Source: Smallanthus sonchifolius
Taxonomy: Eukaryota; Streptophyta; Magnoliopsida; Asterales; Asteraceae
DNA length: 64,000 bases
Direction: 5' to 3'
Assembly: GCA_023525975.1 (NCBI GenBank)
Contig: CM042030.1
Span: 32,296,350 to 32,360,349, forward strand
Every line of letters begins with the position of its first letter. Position 1 is the stretch's first letter. The translations under genes and the position numbers were made by a program. Shown piece after piece: positions 42,727 through 55,361 of this stretch. The notes below the pieces were generated by a model, which saw only the letters and a program-made list of their open reading frames with translations, made no database searches and was not told where the DNA came from.

Positions 42727-44920
42727 CCATATAAGAAAGCACTCTTTACATCTAATTGAAACACCTTAAAACCTTTGTAAGAAGCAAAAGCAAGAAACAA
42801 CCTTATAGCTTCAAGCCTAGCAACAGGCGCATAAACCTCGATGTAATCAATTCCCTCTTGTTGATTGGAACCTTGTACAACTAATCTTGCCTTATTTCTC
42901 ACCACAACACCTCGATCATCTTTCTTGCATTTAAACACCCACTTCGTACCAATTGGATACACACCCTTTGGAAGATCTACAAGATTCCAAACTTTATGTT
43001 TGTCAAACAGAGCAAGTTCTTCCTGCATGGCCTCTATCCAATTGTTATCACTTAACGCCATTTCGACAATCTTTGGTTCGACCTGAGAAATAAAACAGGA
43101 ATGTGAGCATACATCAAAAACACCAGTATCTTTAAAACTTGTATACAAGCAAGTGTTGTCAAGAGTAGAACGCGTTTGCACTTCATCACGCAAATCCCCA
43201 ATGATATTTGAATTCGGATGAGCTTTGAGTTCCTTGATTGATGCAACCTCAGGAACTGCCAACACATCAACTTGAGTTGTATCAGATTGATATGACAGAT
43301 CTTGATTAACTGGTATCTCCAAGTCCAGATTTGTAGGAATCCCCCCCTGATCTTTTGACAAACTAAAAGGTTCATCAACTATCAAAGGATCAACAGAAGA
43401 ATCTTGAAAAATAACATTTTCATCTTCACTATCAGACTCTCGTGTTCCCGAACAAGAAACAACAATAGGATCTGGAGCAGATGTAGAAGGAACAAACGGT
43501 TGTGGAACAACAGTCGGTAGAAAACCACTATTCTGTGCATAGGTAAATGAAAAGACTTGAATAAATTCTCAAAATCAAAAGCCCAGTCTGGTCCAATCTC
43601 CATTTGAGGTAAACACCGATTAGAACAGTCAATATGAAACCATTCTTCAACCTGGCGAGTCTCTTTGTTATAAACCCTCTTGGTAGTAAAATTAGCAACA
43701 TACCCCAGAAAGATCCCTTCAATTGCCTTAGCACTAAACTTGGTTGGGACATCGCGAACTTTCAAAAGGGTGCATAGATTACCAAAAGGTAGTAAATAAT
43801 CCAGATTCGGCTTACGATTATTAAGCAACTCATAGCACGTCTTGTTGTGTCACTTAACGGTCAAGACTCGGTTCAAAACATGACACGCAGTATTCACAGC
43901 CTCAGCCTAAAAAGTTACTGGAAGCATAGAATCAGCAAGCATCGTACATGCAGTTTCAACTAAAGTCCTGTTCTTTCGTTCAGCAACCCCATTTTGTTGA
44001 GGTACATACGGCGCACTGAATTCATGATGAATTCCATTTTGAAGACAGAATAACCCCATTTTGCTATTCTTAAACTCACTACCATTGTCACCCCCAATTC
44101 TTCTAACCTTCTGATTGAACAAATTTTCTAAACCCAGGATTATGAATTGTACCAACTCTGTGGTTTCGGCTTTAGAAGCAAGGAACTTAACCCATGAAAA
44201 TCTAGAGAAATCATCTATTACCACCAGACAGTAAGATTTACTGCCAATGCTCTTGATACTATTCGGTCCAAACAAATCCATATGCAGTAGCTCCAAAGGA
44301 GTTACAATAGAAGTCTTTGTCTTAGATTTGTGGGACTTCTTGTGTTGTTTCCCCTTCTTGCAAGGAATACAGTCATCAGGAACTGAAAATTTCATTTTCA
44401 GAAAACCAAAAACCAGATCATCCTTCACAAGATAATCATTTTCCGATAATTGATGTGAGCAAGTTTCCTATGCCATAAAATAGAATCCGACTGAGACGCC
44501 TTGGAGAGTAGACATGTAGGAATTGAATCCGTAGTAGTAGCAACACTCATGTCGAGGACATATGTGTCATTTCTCCTTGGAGCCTTCATTAGAATCCATT
44601 CGTCAGGAATCACAAAGCCCGGTTTCAAGATATAACACTCAAAATCATTGAAATGAAATGAAAATTTCTTGTCACACACTTGAGATACACTTAAAAGATT
44701 ATGTTCAAGTTGCTCCACAAAGTTCACTTTCTCAAATTTGACTTTTTCGTTCTTTAAAATACCTTTACCAGCTATGTACCCCGCCTTTATTACCAGCAAA
44801 AGCGACATAACCACCATCAATATTAATCACATCTTCCATTAAACGAATATTCCCAGTCATATGTCGAGAACAACCACTATCCACATACCACGTATTGTTG
44901 ATAGTCCTCCTTGGTTGTCC
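42727..44920 (-). pseudogene. Element B, pol 5' part (PR to RT), degraded
   Basis: Continuation of the B pol cut by C; it begins with the CCATA duplication. Reading leftward on the minus strand: protease region near 44890 (frame broken at about 44820), pre-integrase, integrase core (DLFGPNSIKS, then GGDNGSEF where the family has SDNG, then VAERKNRT), linker, and RT start (KWVFKCKKDDRG, KSAFLYG). Many stops and frameshifts. High similarity to D makes B an older member of the D family. Confidence 0.9.
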
Positions 44921-44947
44921 CTACATAAACAAAGAAAATCAGTTAGA
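44921..44947 (-). promoter_or_regulatory. Gag stop and putative splice acceptor at the gag-pol junction of B
   Basis: Minus strand: TCTAACTGATTTTC, TTTG, TTTATGTAG, then GGACAACC. It keeps the TCTAAC, pyrimidine tract and TAG of D with the same 21-base spacing. Confidence 0.45.
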
Positions 44948-47900
44948 AATTGGAACCCAAGCCATTGTGGTCTTGGGTCGTCCAGATGGATCTAAATAAA
45001 CAACTTCAAGCAATTCACAATCAACATTGTCATCAACCTTTGGAACATAAGATTTATGATTAGACTTTCTCAAAGAAGACATAGTATGATTTGTTGGAAA
45101 AACATTATTAGATTTATGATTATCAGATTCAGGTATTTTCAAAAATTTCTTTAGTTTTCTGTTACGTCTTCTTCGTTGTGGTCTAGAAAGTTTGACCTCT
45201 GGTTGAGAGTCTTTTGAAATTTCAACATGTGGAATCACAAACTTCTTTTGAAAAACAACGGGTTTAAAAATACGCTTATCATGTTGCTTAAATCCAGAAG
45301 ATTTAGCAAATGATTGACAAGGCATATTCTTTTAAACACTAGCCGTAGGCTTTTCCCCATTTTGTCTTTTCAGAATCGTCACCACTTGTTTTTGTGAAGG
45401 ATCACACTTTAATTTGCCTTGAATCTTTTAAGGACAATGAATCAAAATATGACCAGTCTCATTACAATGAAAATAAACTCTTCTATCTTGATGATTTCTA
45501 GTGTAAGGAGTTTTTCTTGAATTTAATGACCAGTCTGATGAACAAGCTTCAGAAGATTTTTCTGAACAGTTGACTGGCTTCTTTGGAACAAAAACTTGTT
45601 TAGTTACCATCGATGAATTCTTCTTCTGATAACCAGCAGCAACAAAACCACTTGATTATTGCATTTTTGAAAGATTAGGTTGAACAACTTTCACCTCATC
45701 TGGTTCTGTTAAAATGCATCTATCACGTGTAACATTCTTCACTACCTTTGGTTCATCAATTTGCACTTCCTTTGGAATGCCTTCAACCTTATTATCATCA
45801 GAAACCTCATCCTCAGAATCAGAATGATAGATCATATCTTCACCAGTTACTGGATTCACCTTCAACACTGTCTTTGGATTAATTTCCTCTTCATGAATAA
45901 TTTCGGGTTCAACCACATAGTTTGCATTGAATGGTGGAGGAACAAATCCAATTCCAGCAACCCTCTTAGTAGGATCAGCATTAGCATTAAAGTAATCCAA
46001 TACTACATATGAATTTTCAAAGTTTTCCAGCTTTCTATGTAATTTGATCACTTCAGATTCTTTTTCAGAAATTTCTTTATTCTTCTGAGCGACAATTTCA
46101 TTTCGCTTCTCAATCTCAGCATAAGTCATATCCAGATGATATACATGTTCCTTATATTTCAATCCCAAAGAGTTCAAATTTCTTTTAAAAGACTCAATTC
46201 TATTTATACACAATTTATCATTATCTTTCAATTTTTGATTAACTGAATGCATCGATTTCATATCACAAAGTAAATTTGTGTTATCATCCATTACTTTTTG
46301 CATTTTATCTTTTATACTTATGCAATTTGAGCAATAAATGTGACAGACAGAATCTTTTACCTATGAAGGATCTGACATATCACCATGAAGACTTTTGCAA
46401 TCGGGATATTTTCAGAATCAGCACCATCAGAAGAATTATGAGTTAAAACAATATCATCTTCAGATACACCAGATGCAATCTCAGTCTCACCATTTTATAC
46501 TTGATCACTTTCTTCATCAGCACTTGGCAAACTCTCACCATCACTTGAGCTATCATCATCAGTTGACTCTTCAGATTTTGTAGAATGAATCTCAGCTACA
46601 AACGCTTGACTTACCGAACCAACCAAATCTTCAAGATGAATACACCAGTCATAATTTTCATCATTATGAGCAACCAAAGCAGATAATGCAGATGCATGAT
46701 TAGAATTTACAGATCCAGACGAGCCATGTGACTGATTACGATTGTTCTGAAAGTTATTAGGCTTCTTCTGAGAATCAAATTTAACTTTCGGTTTCACACA
46801 TTCTTTGGAAAATGACCATACTCCTGACAATTATAGCAATGAACTTTGGTTTTATCAAATCCCATACGTGAACGACTGTTAGACCTAATATACTTTCTTC
46901 CAGTCTTCTTCAAAAAAATCATTTGCTTGTCGCATCAACATAGCCATTTTCCATTGAATGTTCATCTCTTCTAGATCAACAGGATCAATCTGTCTGAAAT
47001 CCTCTTCAATAACCTCTGGATCATGAATATTTCCTCCAATAAAATTTTCATAAGAAGCCATAAAGGAAGAAAACATAGCTAAATAATCATCAGCAACTCT
47101 TTGATTCATATTATGTGTTCCAGATGACTAAGAAGTTGTATTTACAAAGAAACCTGAATGGCTTGAAACCCCAGAACAATGATCATGAGAAACATCTTGA
47201 GTATCACCAGAAAAGAATGCAACCCCTGCACCAGTTTTGCCAGAAGACTAAGCAAAATACATTGAAGGATCTTGAATATGCTCCATATTGGTTTCCTTCT
47301 TCTTCATATTCAAATCATGTGATTAAATCTTGCCAAGAACCTCTTCAAGAGACATAGTTTTGTACTTGACATTCTCTTTTATCAAAACCGTATACACATC
47401 AAATTTAGATGGTAATGCCTCCAAAAACTTATCATTTATCTCTTCAGTCTCATAACCACTGAAGCACTTGACAACTCACTTAGCAAATGATAGAATCTCG
47501 TTGCAAGATCATCTAAAGATTCCTTTTAAAAGTGCTTAAATACTAAGAACTGCTTCTTTAGTAATTCTTTTCGGCTTTTCTTAACATCCAAACTACCTTC
47601 ACACCTCTTTTGCAACGCCTCCCACAGTTGTTGAGAAGTTCTGAATTGTTTAAAGCTGTGATAAATTTCTTTAGGAGGAGACATTGAGATACTGGCCATT
47701 GCCTTCTTTTCTCTATCAAATAATAATTTTTCTTCTGTGGTTAACGCAGATACTGATTTCGGAACATCATCATTTCCCATCCAAGTATATGTCGGATGCG
47801 TATAACCTTCCAAGATTGGAATCCATAAACTTGTATCAGTAAAAGATACGAACTGATCAAACTGATCTTTCCAGTTGAAATAATCTGCAAGACTTAATAG

Positions 47901-47975
47901 TTTGGGCGGTTTCTGAGATGTAGCAATCTCTTTGTCGTAATTTAACATATTAGTCACTTGCACCATATTTGCCAT
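44939..47975 (-). pseudogene. gag of element B, heavily degraded
   Basis: Starts MANMVQVTNMLNYD at 47975, as in D. Homologous blocks are visible at 47970-47526, 47109-46885, 46830-46495, 46303-45656, 45610-45428 and 45325-44939, separated by stops, many of CAA-to-TAA or CGA-to-TGA type. The second knuckle is VYFHCNETGHILIHC (first Cys lost). The tail GRPKTTMAWVPISN ends at TGA 44941-44939. Confidence 0.88.
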
Positions 47976-48402
47976 TTTGAGAAAAAAATTTCCAAGGGTT
48001 GAACACAAAATCCCCTTAGGCGAAGATAATAAGTTCGCTTCAGCTAAACAAGCGAATTTGAATATCAAGCGAACTTGACAAGTTCGCTTACCCAAGAAAT
48101 CCAATAAGTTCGCTTACTGATAAGTTCGCCTACTAAGTTCGCTTAAACTGAGAGAAGCGAACTTAATAAGTTCGCTTGCTAAGTTCGCCTGCAACAACTT
48201 TCAGTAAGTTTGCCTAAAACAGCTGAAACAAACTCAGCAAGAACTTTAACCCAAACACGAACAAACAACACCAAAAATCATCATTTCTCACAGATTAGAA
48301 GAAATTTGATGAAATTGGACCGTAGGATTTAGTATTTTATAAATTAGAACACTTCTATCGGATTAATTTCACCAAAATCAAGTTCAAATCCATGAATTTA
48401 GC
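47976..48402 (-). other. Leader of element B, truncated
   Basis: Homologous to the D leader from about 24715 onward. The first ~140 leader bases, primer site and 5' LTR of B are missing. At 48402 it joins gypsy LTR sequence directly. Confidence 0.8.
48018..48215. repeat. Palindromic array in leader of B
   Basis: D-type units (GCGAACTTGACAAGTTCGC and others), with some decayed to GCGAATTT or AAGTTTGCC. Confidence 0.85.
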
Positions 48403-48755
48403 AGTAAAATAGAATATTTATAAAATCATTGATTATGAAAATAAAGTATGAGTTAAATGCAATTTAATAAATAAATAAATTTTTTTTATTTAAAATAAAG
48501 AATAAATAAATAATCTTCATTTATTTATTTATAAAGTATGTAACGTACAAATAAAATGTTTTAAATGAAAAGTTTAATAACAAATTTAATTTTTTAAACT
48601 TTTAATTAAATGATTTTCCATTTATTCCAAGATTAATTATTTGATCTTTTCAAATACCTTTTTATAAAACTAACTATTTTTATTTAAAAACTTAATCTGG
48701 AATTTTTACAGATTAAAATAAAACAACAATAATTCTGATCCAAGATTCTGACCTA

Positions 48756-49060
48756 GACACGACCGTGCCTGGGAAGGACACGACCGCGCTCGAACCACGG
48801 GCGCGACCGCGCTAGTCGGGACGCGACCGGGTTTGATCAAACAGAGGCCAACTTGGATAATTCACAAGGCACGACCGTGCCTTAGCTCGGCACGGTCGTG
48901 TCTATGATTCTTAGACACAACAGAGATTAGCCCAGAGGGCATGACTAGGTCTGGACAGGAGGACACGGCCGCGCTTCTAGTCGGCACGGCCGCGCTTCTA
49001 GTCGGCACGACCGCGCTACATGAGGCACGGCTGCGCTAGATGATTAGCGCGACCGTGTCT
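48756..49060. repeat. Gypsy palindromic array in 3' LTR of F (outer)
   Basis: About a dozen units of GACACGACCGTGCC / CGGCACGGTCGTG type. A CTTCTAGTCGGCACGGCCGC unit is present once more than in the 5' LTR. Confidence 0.88.
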
Positions 49061-49663
49061 CTTCCAAGTCAGACACGAATTGAACAATTTTTGTATTTGT
49101 AGCGCTGGATTTGATAGGGCTTTTGGTTACAGAGTTGTTACGAGTCAATTCATCTAATTTAATTGTATAGAAATCATGTTTAAGAGTGGAATCGATTAAA
49201 TCTTTTCTTATTAAAATAATAATTCTGATTCGGACGATTTCTGTAATGAAAGCCCAGATTAATAGGGGGCTTTTGATATTAATACTGAAACGAATGAGAT
49301 GGAGAGTATACTTACCCCGAAGCGTATCGAATCGATGAAGAACGGTAGAATGGAATTCCGACGACGACAAGATTAACCTCCGGTGACTTCTGCTGCGATT
49401 CCGACTGCTTCAACGGTTTCGGTCGTTCTAGAGTGGGTTGAATATCGTATGGTGATGGATTGCTCGAGAGTATTCAGATCGATTTTGAGGATTCGAGGCT
49501 TGGGAGGAACTTGACGGTTTCTTGAGAGGAAAACGTAATTGGATTGATAAAACTCGTAATGGACTGAGATATTTTTCTTTGTCAAAGAAAATAAAACGTA
49601 ATCGGTTTCGAATTTCAAACGATCGGGCGTTTTGAAACTGCATTTACGTTTCGACTGTAACGC

Positions 49664-49789
49664 AGGCGCGACCGTGCCAAGATAGGCGCGACCGTGCTTA
49701 GGCACCGGGCGCGATCGTTCCAGGACCAGTCGCGCGATCGTGCCGAGGCACTTGGCGCGACCGTGCCAGGACGAAGCACGACCGTGCTA
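49664..49789. repeat. Gypsy palindromic array in 3' LTR of F (inner)
   Basis: Six units of GGCGCGACCGTGCC type, the counterpart in reverse of array 1 in solo LTR E. Confidence 0.88.
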
Positions 49790-50029
49790 ATTAGGGTTTC
49801 TTGATAATTTTTCAACTTTAGTCCTTGACTTTTCAGATTTGATAAGTTTGAATTAAATAGTTTCTTGCATAGTGTTTAAACGTATATAATTGCGTAAAAC
49901 TTGCGAATTTGTATCGAATCATTGCATTTAGTTAATGGCGGGAAATAGAATAAGACAGTGCACGAGTATTGAGTTCGAAATGCATTACATTGAATTGAAA
50001 ATATGAATACTAAAATCAGAAATGTTACA

Positions 50030-50042
50030 GTCTCCCCATGTT
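50030..50042 (-). other. Polypurine tract of F
   Basis: Minus-strand CAACATGGGGAGAC stands directly before TGTAACATTTC of the 3' LTR. Confidence 0.7.
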
Positions 50043-50063
50043 GAGAGAATTTCGTCCCGAAAT

Positions 50064-53000
50064 TTAGCTAGAGGAAACGACGGTATCGGTAAAAAGATGA
50101 GGGTACTTGAGCTTCATTTGGTCTTCTCATTCCCAAGTGAACTCAGGACCACGCTTAGATTCCCAACGAACTTTGACAATAGGAATGCGACTTCGCTTGA
50201 GCTGTTTGACTTCACGATCCATAATTTCCATCGGCTTTTCAACGAAGTGCATTGTTTCATCAATGCGCACGTCGTCAAGCGGTATATGGAGATTTTCATC
50301 AGCGAGACACTTCTTCAGATTAGATACATGAAATGTAGGATGCACATTTCTAAGAGATGGAGGTAACTCGAGCTTGTAAGCCACTTTCCCAATCCTTTCA
50401 AGGATTTTGAATGGACCAACATAACGAGGTGCTAACTTGCCTTTCTTTCCAAAACGGATCACGCCCTTCCATGGAGACACCTTTAGAAGAACAAGGTCAC
50501 CGACTTGGAATTCCAAGGGTTTTCGACGTTTGTCGGCATAACTCTTTTGCCGACTCCTCGCTACTCGAATATTGTCACGGATTTGAATAATCTTGTCGGA
50601 TGTTTCTTGAATTAACTCGGGACCAGTGATTTGTGCTTCACCAATCTCGTTCCAACAGATAGGAGAACGACACTTGCGACCATAGAGAGCTTCGAATGGA
50701 GCCATGTTGATACTTGTGTTGTAGCTATTGTTGTAAGAAAACTCAATGAGGGATAGATGTGAATCCCAATTGCCACCAAAATCGATTACACAAGCTCTAA
50801 GCATGTCTTCAAGAGTTTGGATTGTTCGCTCGTTTTGACCATCAGTTTGCGGATGGTAAGCCGTGCTCAAATCCAATCGAGTACCAAGAGCCTTTTGGAG
50901 AGATTGCCAAAATCGAGAGGTGAACCGAGCGTCTCTATCGGATATTATGTTCACGGGAACACCATGACGGCCCACAATTTCATCAATGTAAATTCGGGCT
51001 AGTTTCTCCACTTTGAAGTCTTCGCGGATAGGCAAGAAATGAGCGGATTTAGTGAGACGATCAATGATCACCCAAATACTATCATATCCACTCGAGGTGC
51101 GAGGGAGCTTGGTAATGAAATCCATAGCTATATTCTCCCATTTCCACACGGGAATTTATGGTTGTTCGAGTAAACCAGACGGACGTTGATGTTCGGCTTT
51201 GACTTTGGAACAGGTTAAGCATTTGGCCACATAAAGAGCAATGTCTTTCTTTATACCGGGCCACCAATAAAGTTGGTGAAGATCTTGGTACATTTTATCC
51301 GCACCAGGATGAATAGAATAACGAGTCTTATGAGCCTCGTTCATGAGAATTGCACGGAGATCGTCGCGATCGGGAACCCAAATTCGGTTCAAGTAATAGA
51401 GTAAGCCATTGGGTTTTGATTCAAGAAGGAGTTCAACACCACATGACATTTCTTCGTACATGTTACCCTCGGTTATCGAGACGTGTTGAGCTTCTAAGAT
51501 ACAGGTTTGAATATCGGTTTGAATACGGGCACAATGAAGCATAATATGGTCCTTTCGACTCAAAGAATCGGCTACAACTTTCGCTTTGCCGGGATGGTAA
51601 CGAATCTCGCAGTCGTAGTCGTTAAGGAGTTCGACCCAACGTCGTTGCCTCATATTGAGTTCTTTTTGGTTAAAAATATGTTGAAGACTTTTGTGGTCGG
51701 TTAACACAACACATTTCGTGCCATATAGGTAATGTCTCCAAATCTTTAATGCGAATACGACCGCACCCAACTCGAGATCGTGCGTCGTATAATTCTTCTC
51801 ATGAACTTTGAGTTGCCTTGATGCATAAGCGATTACTTTGCCTCGTTGCATGAGAACACAACCAAGACCTTGTTTAGAAGCATCACAATAGACAACTAAA
51901 TCATCATATCCATCGGGGAGAGTCAATATGGGAGCATTGCACAGCTTTTTCTTGAGGGTTTGAAAAGCTTCTTCTTGATTCGGTCCCCATTCATAAGCTT
52001 TACCCTTGTGAGTCAAAGCGGTAAGAGGGACAGCAATCTTTGAGAAGTTTGAGATGAAACGACGATAATAACCCGCAAGACCAAGAAATGAACGAACTTC
52101 GGTAGGAGTCTTCAGGGCATTCCAATTCTTAACCGTTTCAATCTTAGCAGGATCAACATGAATACCCTTGTCGTTGACGATGTGACCAAGAAATTGAATT
52201 TCCTTTAGCCAGAATTCACATTTGGAGAATTTGGCATATAGTTGTTCTTTTCTCAAGAGGTCCAAAACCAATCTAAGGTGTTGTTCATGATCGGCTTTAG
52301 TCTTGGAATAGATTAAGATATCGTCAATGAAGACGATCATGAATTTATCAAGGTACGGTTTCCACACACGATTCATGAGGTCCATGAAAACTGCGGGTGC
52401 ATTGGTTAACCCGAAAGGCATAACCATGAACTCGTAATGACCATACCTTGTTCGAAAAGCAGTCTTAGGAATGTCATCTTCTTGAACACGAAGCTGATGA
52501 TAACCGAATCGAAGATCAATCTTTGAGAAACAAGTAGAAACTTGAAGTTGATCAAAGAGATCATCGATTCTAGGTAAAGGATAACGGTTCTTGATAGTAA
52601 GCTTGTTGAGTTCGCGGTAGTCAATACACATGCGAAATGATCCATCCTTCTTCTTAACAAATAAGACGGGTGCACCCCACGGTGAATGACTTGGGCGAAT
52701 GAAACCTTTGTCGGAGAGCTCTTGAAGTTGACTTGCAAGCTCTTGCATTTCGGAATGTGCAAGACGATAAGGAGCTCTAGCAACGGGGTTAGCTCCAGGT
52801 ATAAGATCAATACGGAACTCTACTTGACGAACCGGAGGAAGACCGGATAAATCCTTAGGAAAAACTTCGGGGAAATCCCGAATGATCGGAATGTCTTGGA
52901 TACTCTTCTCCTTGACATTCTTTTGAACAATATGAGCTAAGAAAGCAATGTACTTCTTTCATAAGTACTTTTGAGCGGTAGTACACGACATCAACTTAAG

Positions 53001-53273
53001 TCCCTTGCAAGGCTTTTCACCAAAAACCCTTAAGGTTTCTCCCGATGGTAGCAGAATTCGGATACACTTTTCAAAGCAAATGACTTCGGCATGATGATTT
53101 GATAGCCAATCCATACCTATGATAATATCAAAGCTTCCTAGTTGCATTGTAACAAGGTTGATTGGGAATGAATGGTCATTTAGTTCTAAGGAGCAATCAT
53201 AAATAATGGAGTCAATTGTAAGGGAGTCACCATTCGCTATTTCAACGGTGAAGGTTTCTCTAATTGGGATCAT
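50064..53273 (-). pseudogene. pol of gypsy element F (PR-RT-RH-IN-chromodomain-like), four stops
   Basis: One frame from 53273 to TAA at 50066-50064, broken by stops at 52961-52959 (Arg expected), 51158-51156 and 50129-50127. The protease remainder GSFDIIIGMDWLS is followed by RT with FIDDILIYSKTK, RNase H with YCDASKQGLGCVLMQ, the integrase zinc region HPGADKMYQDL...CLTC, core DFITKLPRT, SDRDARFTS and HPQTDGQNERT. A final chromodomain-like stretch has IPIVKVRWESKRGPEFTWE. TGA in place of CGA suggests decay at methylated CpG. The product would copy and integrate the element; a chromodomain could direct insertion to heterochromatin. Confidence 0.92.
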
Positions 53274-54633
53274 GTCTTTGCAAGTAAAGGCTCAAAATTT
53301 AGTGACACAAAACTTTTATCGGCACCGGTATCGAACAAAATGGAGGCATATTGACTATTAACAAGGAACGTACCATTAACCACGTCGTTGTTGGCTTGAG
53401 CTTCGTTGGCGTTTATGTTGAACGCACGCCCACGAGTTCCACCTTGTCTAGCATTTGCAAGTCTTGGACATTGATCACGAAAATGGTTTGGGTCACCACA
53501 CTCATAGCAAGCACGCCCATTAGCAATGGCGGGAGCACCTTGATTAGTCACTTGAGGTACGGTTCGGTTTGGAGGGTGGACTTGGCCCGCAAGAGATTTG
53601 GCCCTACAAACGTTGATAGTATGACCATATCTCCCACAATGAGTACAAAGGCGACATGGGATAGTTTGAGGATGATGATAATTGTAGGTGGCACAAAGAG
53701 GGTAGATCCCAACATATGGCTTTTTAGCCGGCGCTTGAACCATAGGTGCAGCTTGGTTGACGGGAACAGCAGGAGTAACCACAGTAAAATTTCTAACCTT
53801 CCTCTTTCTATTGTTGCGAGAGGGCTCGGTTGTGGCTTCTTTGTTGTGAGTAGGAGGGGTTACGATTTCAGAAACTTTCTTAGAACCCTTTTTGGTAAGA
53901 GTTCCAACTTTCACATGATTATCAGTTAAGGTAGCGGATAGACGAATAGCATCCTCCAGAGTAGCAGGATTTCTACCTAAGACAGTATCTTGGATTTGTC
54001 TTGGTAGCCCACCAATATACTTTTCGATACAACGGGACAAAGGAGTGACCATGTGGGGCACGAGAAGACTCAACTCATGGAACTCCTTGGGCAAGTGTCC
54101 TACAAAGTTGTATATGCTAAGCTTTCCCCACTATCTTGGGCAAGATCCCAAAATTCAGCTTCTAAATTTTTCACTTCATTTCGAGGGCAGAACTCCTCGG
54201 TCATAAGCCTTTTGACCTCATCCCAAGGTAAGGCCATAGCTACATCAACACCCCTATTCCTTTTCTCTCCATTTCACCATGTAAGTGCCCGTTTTTGTAG
54301 GACACTTGTAGCATGACGAACACGGAGGTTGTCGGGACAGTCACTATTGAGAAAGGTATTCTCAATGCTTTCAAACCATTGAAGGAGTCCAGTAGCTCCT
54401 TTGGTACCAAAGAACTTGAGGGGATTGCACGAGTTGAAATGCTTGAAGGTGCATTGAGATGGATTGTTACCACCATTTCCACCATTTCCACCATTATTAC
54501 CACTATTGCTTCCATTTCCACCATTGTTGCCATTGGTGGCACCATTGGCTTGTGTGAGTTGTGTCACCAATTGGGTAAGAATAGCAGTAATGTCGGTGTT
54601 GGCGTTGGTTGCGGGAGCATGACGAGGAGGCAT
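53270..54633 (-). pseudogene. gag and start of protease of F, broken
   Basis: Starts MPPRHAPATNAN at 54633, with an Asn/Gly-rich stretch (NGGNGGNGGNN). The gypsy gag domain has LQWFESIENTF. A TGA at 54276-54274 follows ALTW, and a frameshift lies near 54105. Two zinc knuckles follow: CTHCGRYGHTINVC and CYECGDPNHFRDQC. The protease motif ILFDTGADKSFVS is near 53310. This frame ends at 53270, overlapping the ATG of the pol frame by a TGA/ATGA arrangement, probably a frameshift lesion inside protease. Confidence 0.88.
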
Positions 54634-55346
54634 TCTACAGATTTTCACAAGACAAGAAAGATTGTAAGAACTTATGAAATTTGATAGGGTTTAATAGAAT
54701 GAGATAACAAAAATAAAAATAGATATTCTTAGTATGGATTGTACTCAAAAGTGACAAAATCACTTGAATACCATGGCACATTAAGGTTAATTAAACTTAT
54801 ATAATTTTCAAGGAGACATGCTTTAGCCAAAAAGTAAACACTCATCTAGGGAATTCCCAGGAAAGCATACGGGTCCCTCGGTTGATTGGGATTTATGCGA
54901 AATGCTTTCCTAGACAGAAAACCCAAAATACAGGTGTCACCCTTCCCAATTGCACGTGTCCTCAAATAATTTAACAAGTTTAAAAACCTTAACGAAGAAA
55001 TAAAATTTTTTGAGGTTTTTGCTTCAAGAATTTTTCCATATGCTAAGAAGGATAAAGATAGAAAAGAAGATAAGAATATTATGAGGTTTTAGGATATAGG
55101 AAAGGATATTGTTTATTTAATTTATCATTTAAGTATATATTAATAAGTCATGGATTTTTAACAATTATGTTATCAAATAAAATAATAACTAATCATAGTA
55201 AGCATGTAGCACATAGCATATAACACATAACATATAACATATAGCATGTAGCATATAACATGAAATCATGAAACATAGCATAAGTAGGTATCCTAAAGTT
55301 ATAGTCTAGGTCAAGGTGTCTAATAACCTAATTCCCTATAACCAAG
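54634..55346 (-). other. Leader of F
   Basis: About 710 bases, AT-rich, non-coding. At 55199-55290 it holds a degenerate short repeat (ACATAGCATATAAC-like, about six copies). Confidence 0.75.
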
Positions 55347-55358
55347 GCTCTGATACCA
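55347..55358 (-). other. Primer binding site of F (initiator tRNA-Met type)
   Basis: Minus-strand TGGTATCAGAGC stands 3 bases after the LTR end (GGTGTGACA). Confidence 0.94.
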
Positions 55359-55361
55359 ATC

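Larger units (their letters stand above)
48403..50029 (-). repeat. 3' LTR of F, truncated (about 1.63 kb)
   Basis: Matches the inner part of the 5' LTR from 56283 on, and solo LTR E at its inner end (AATGTTACA). About 920 bases of the outer end are missing. It holds two CG-rich arrays. Minus-strand small ORFs here recur in the other LTR only because LTRs are copies. Confidence 0.88.

Noticed and set aside
49044..49370. 108-codon ORF in both LTRs of F (also 56902-57228)
   Set aside because: LTRs are copies of each other, so repetition is not evidence of selection. No domain is visible, and I did not find it in solo LTR E.
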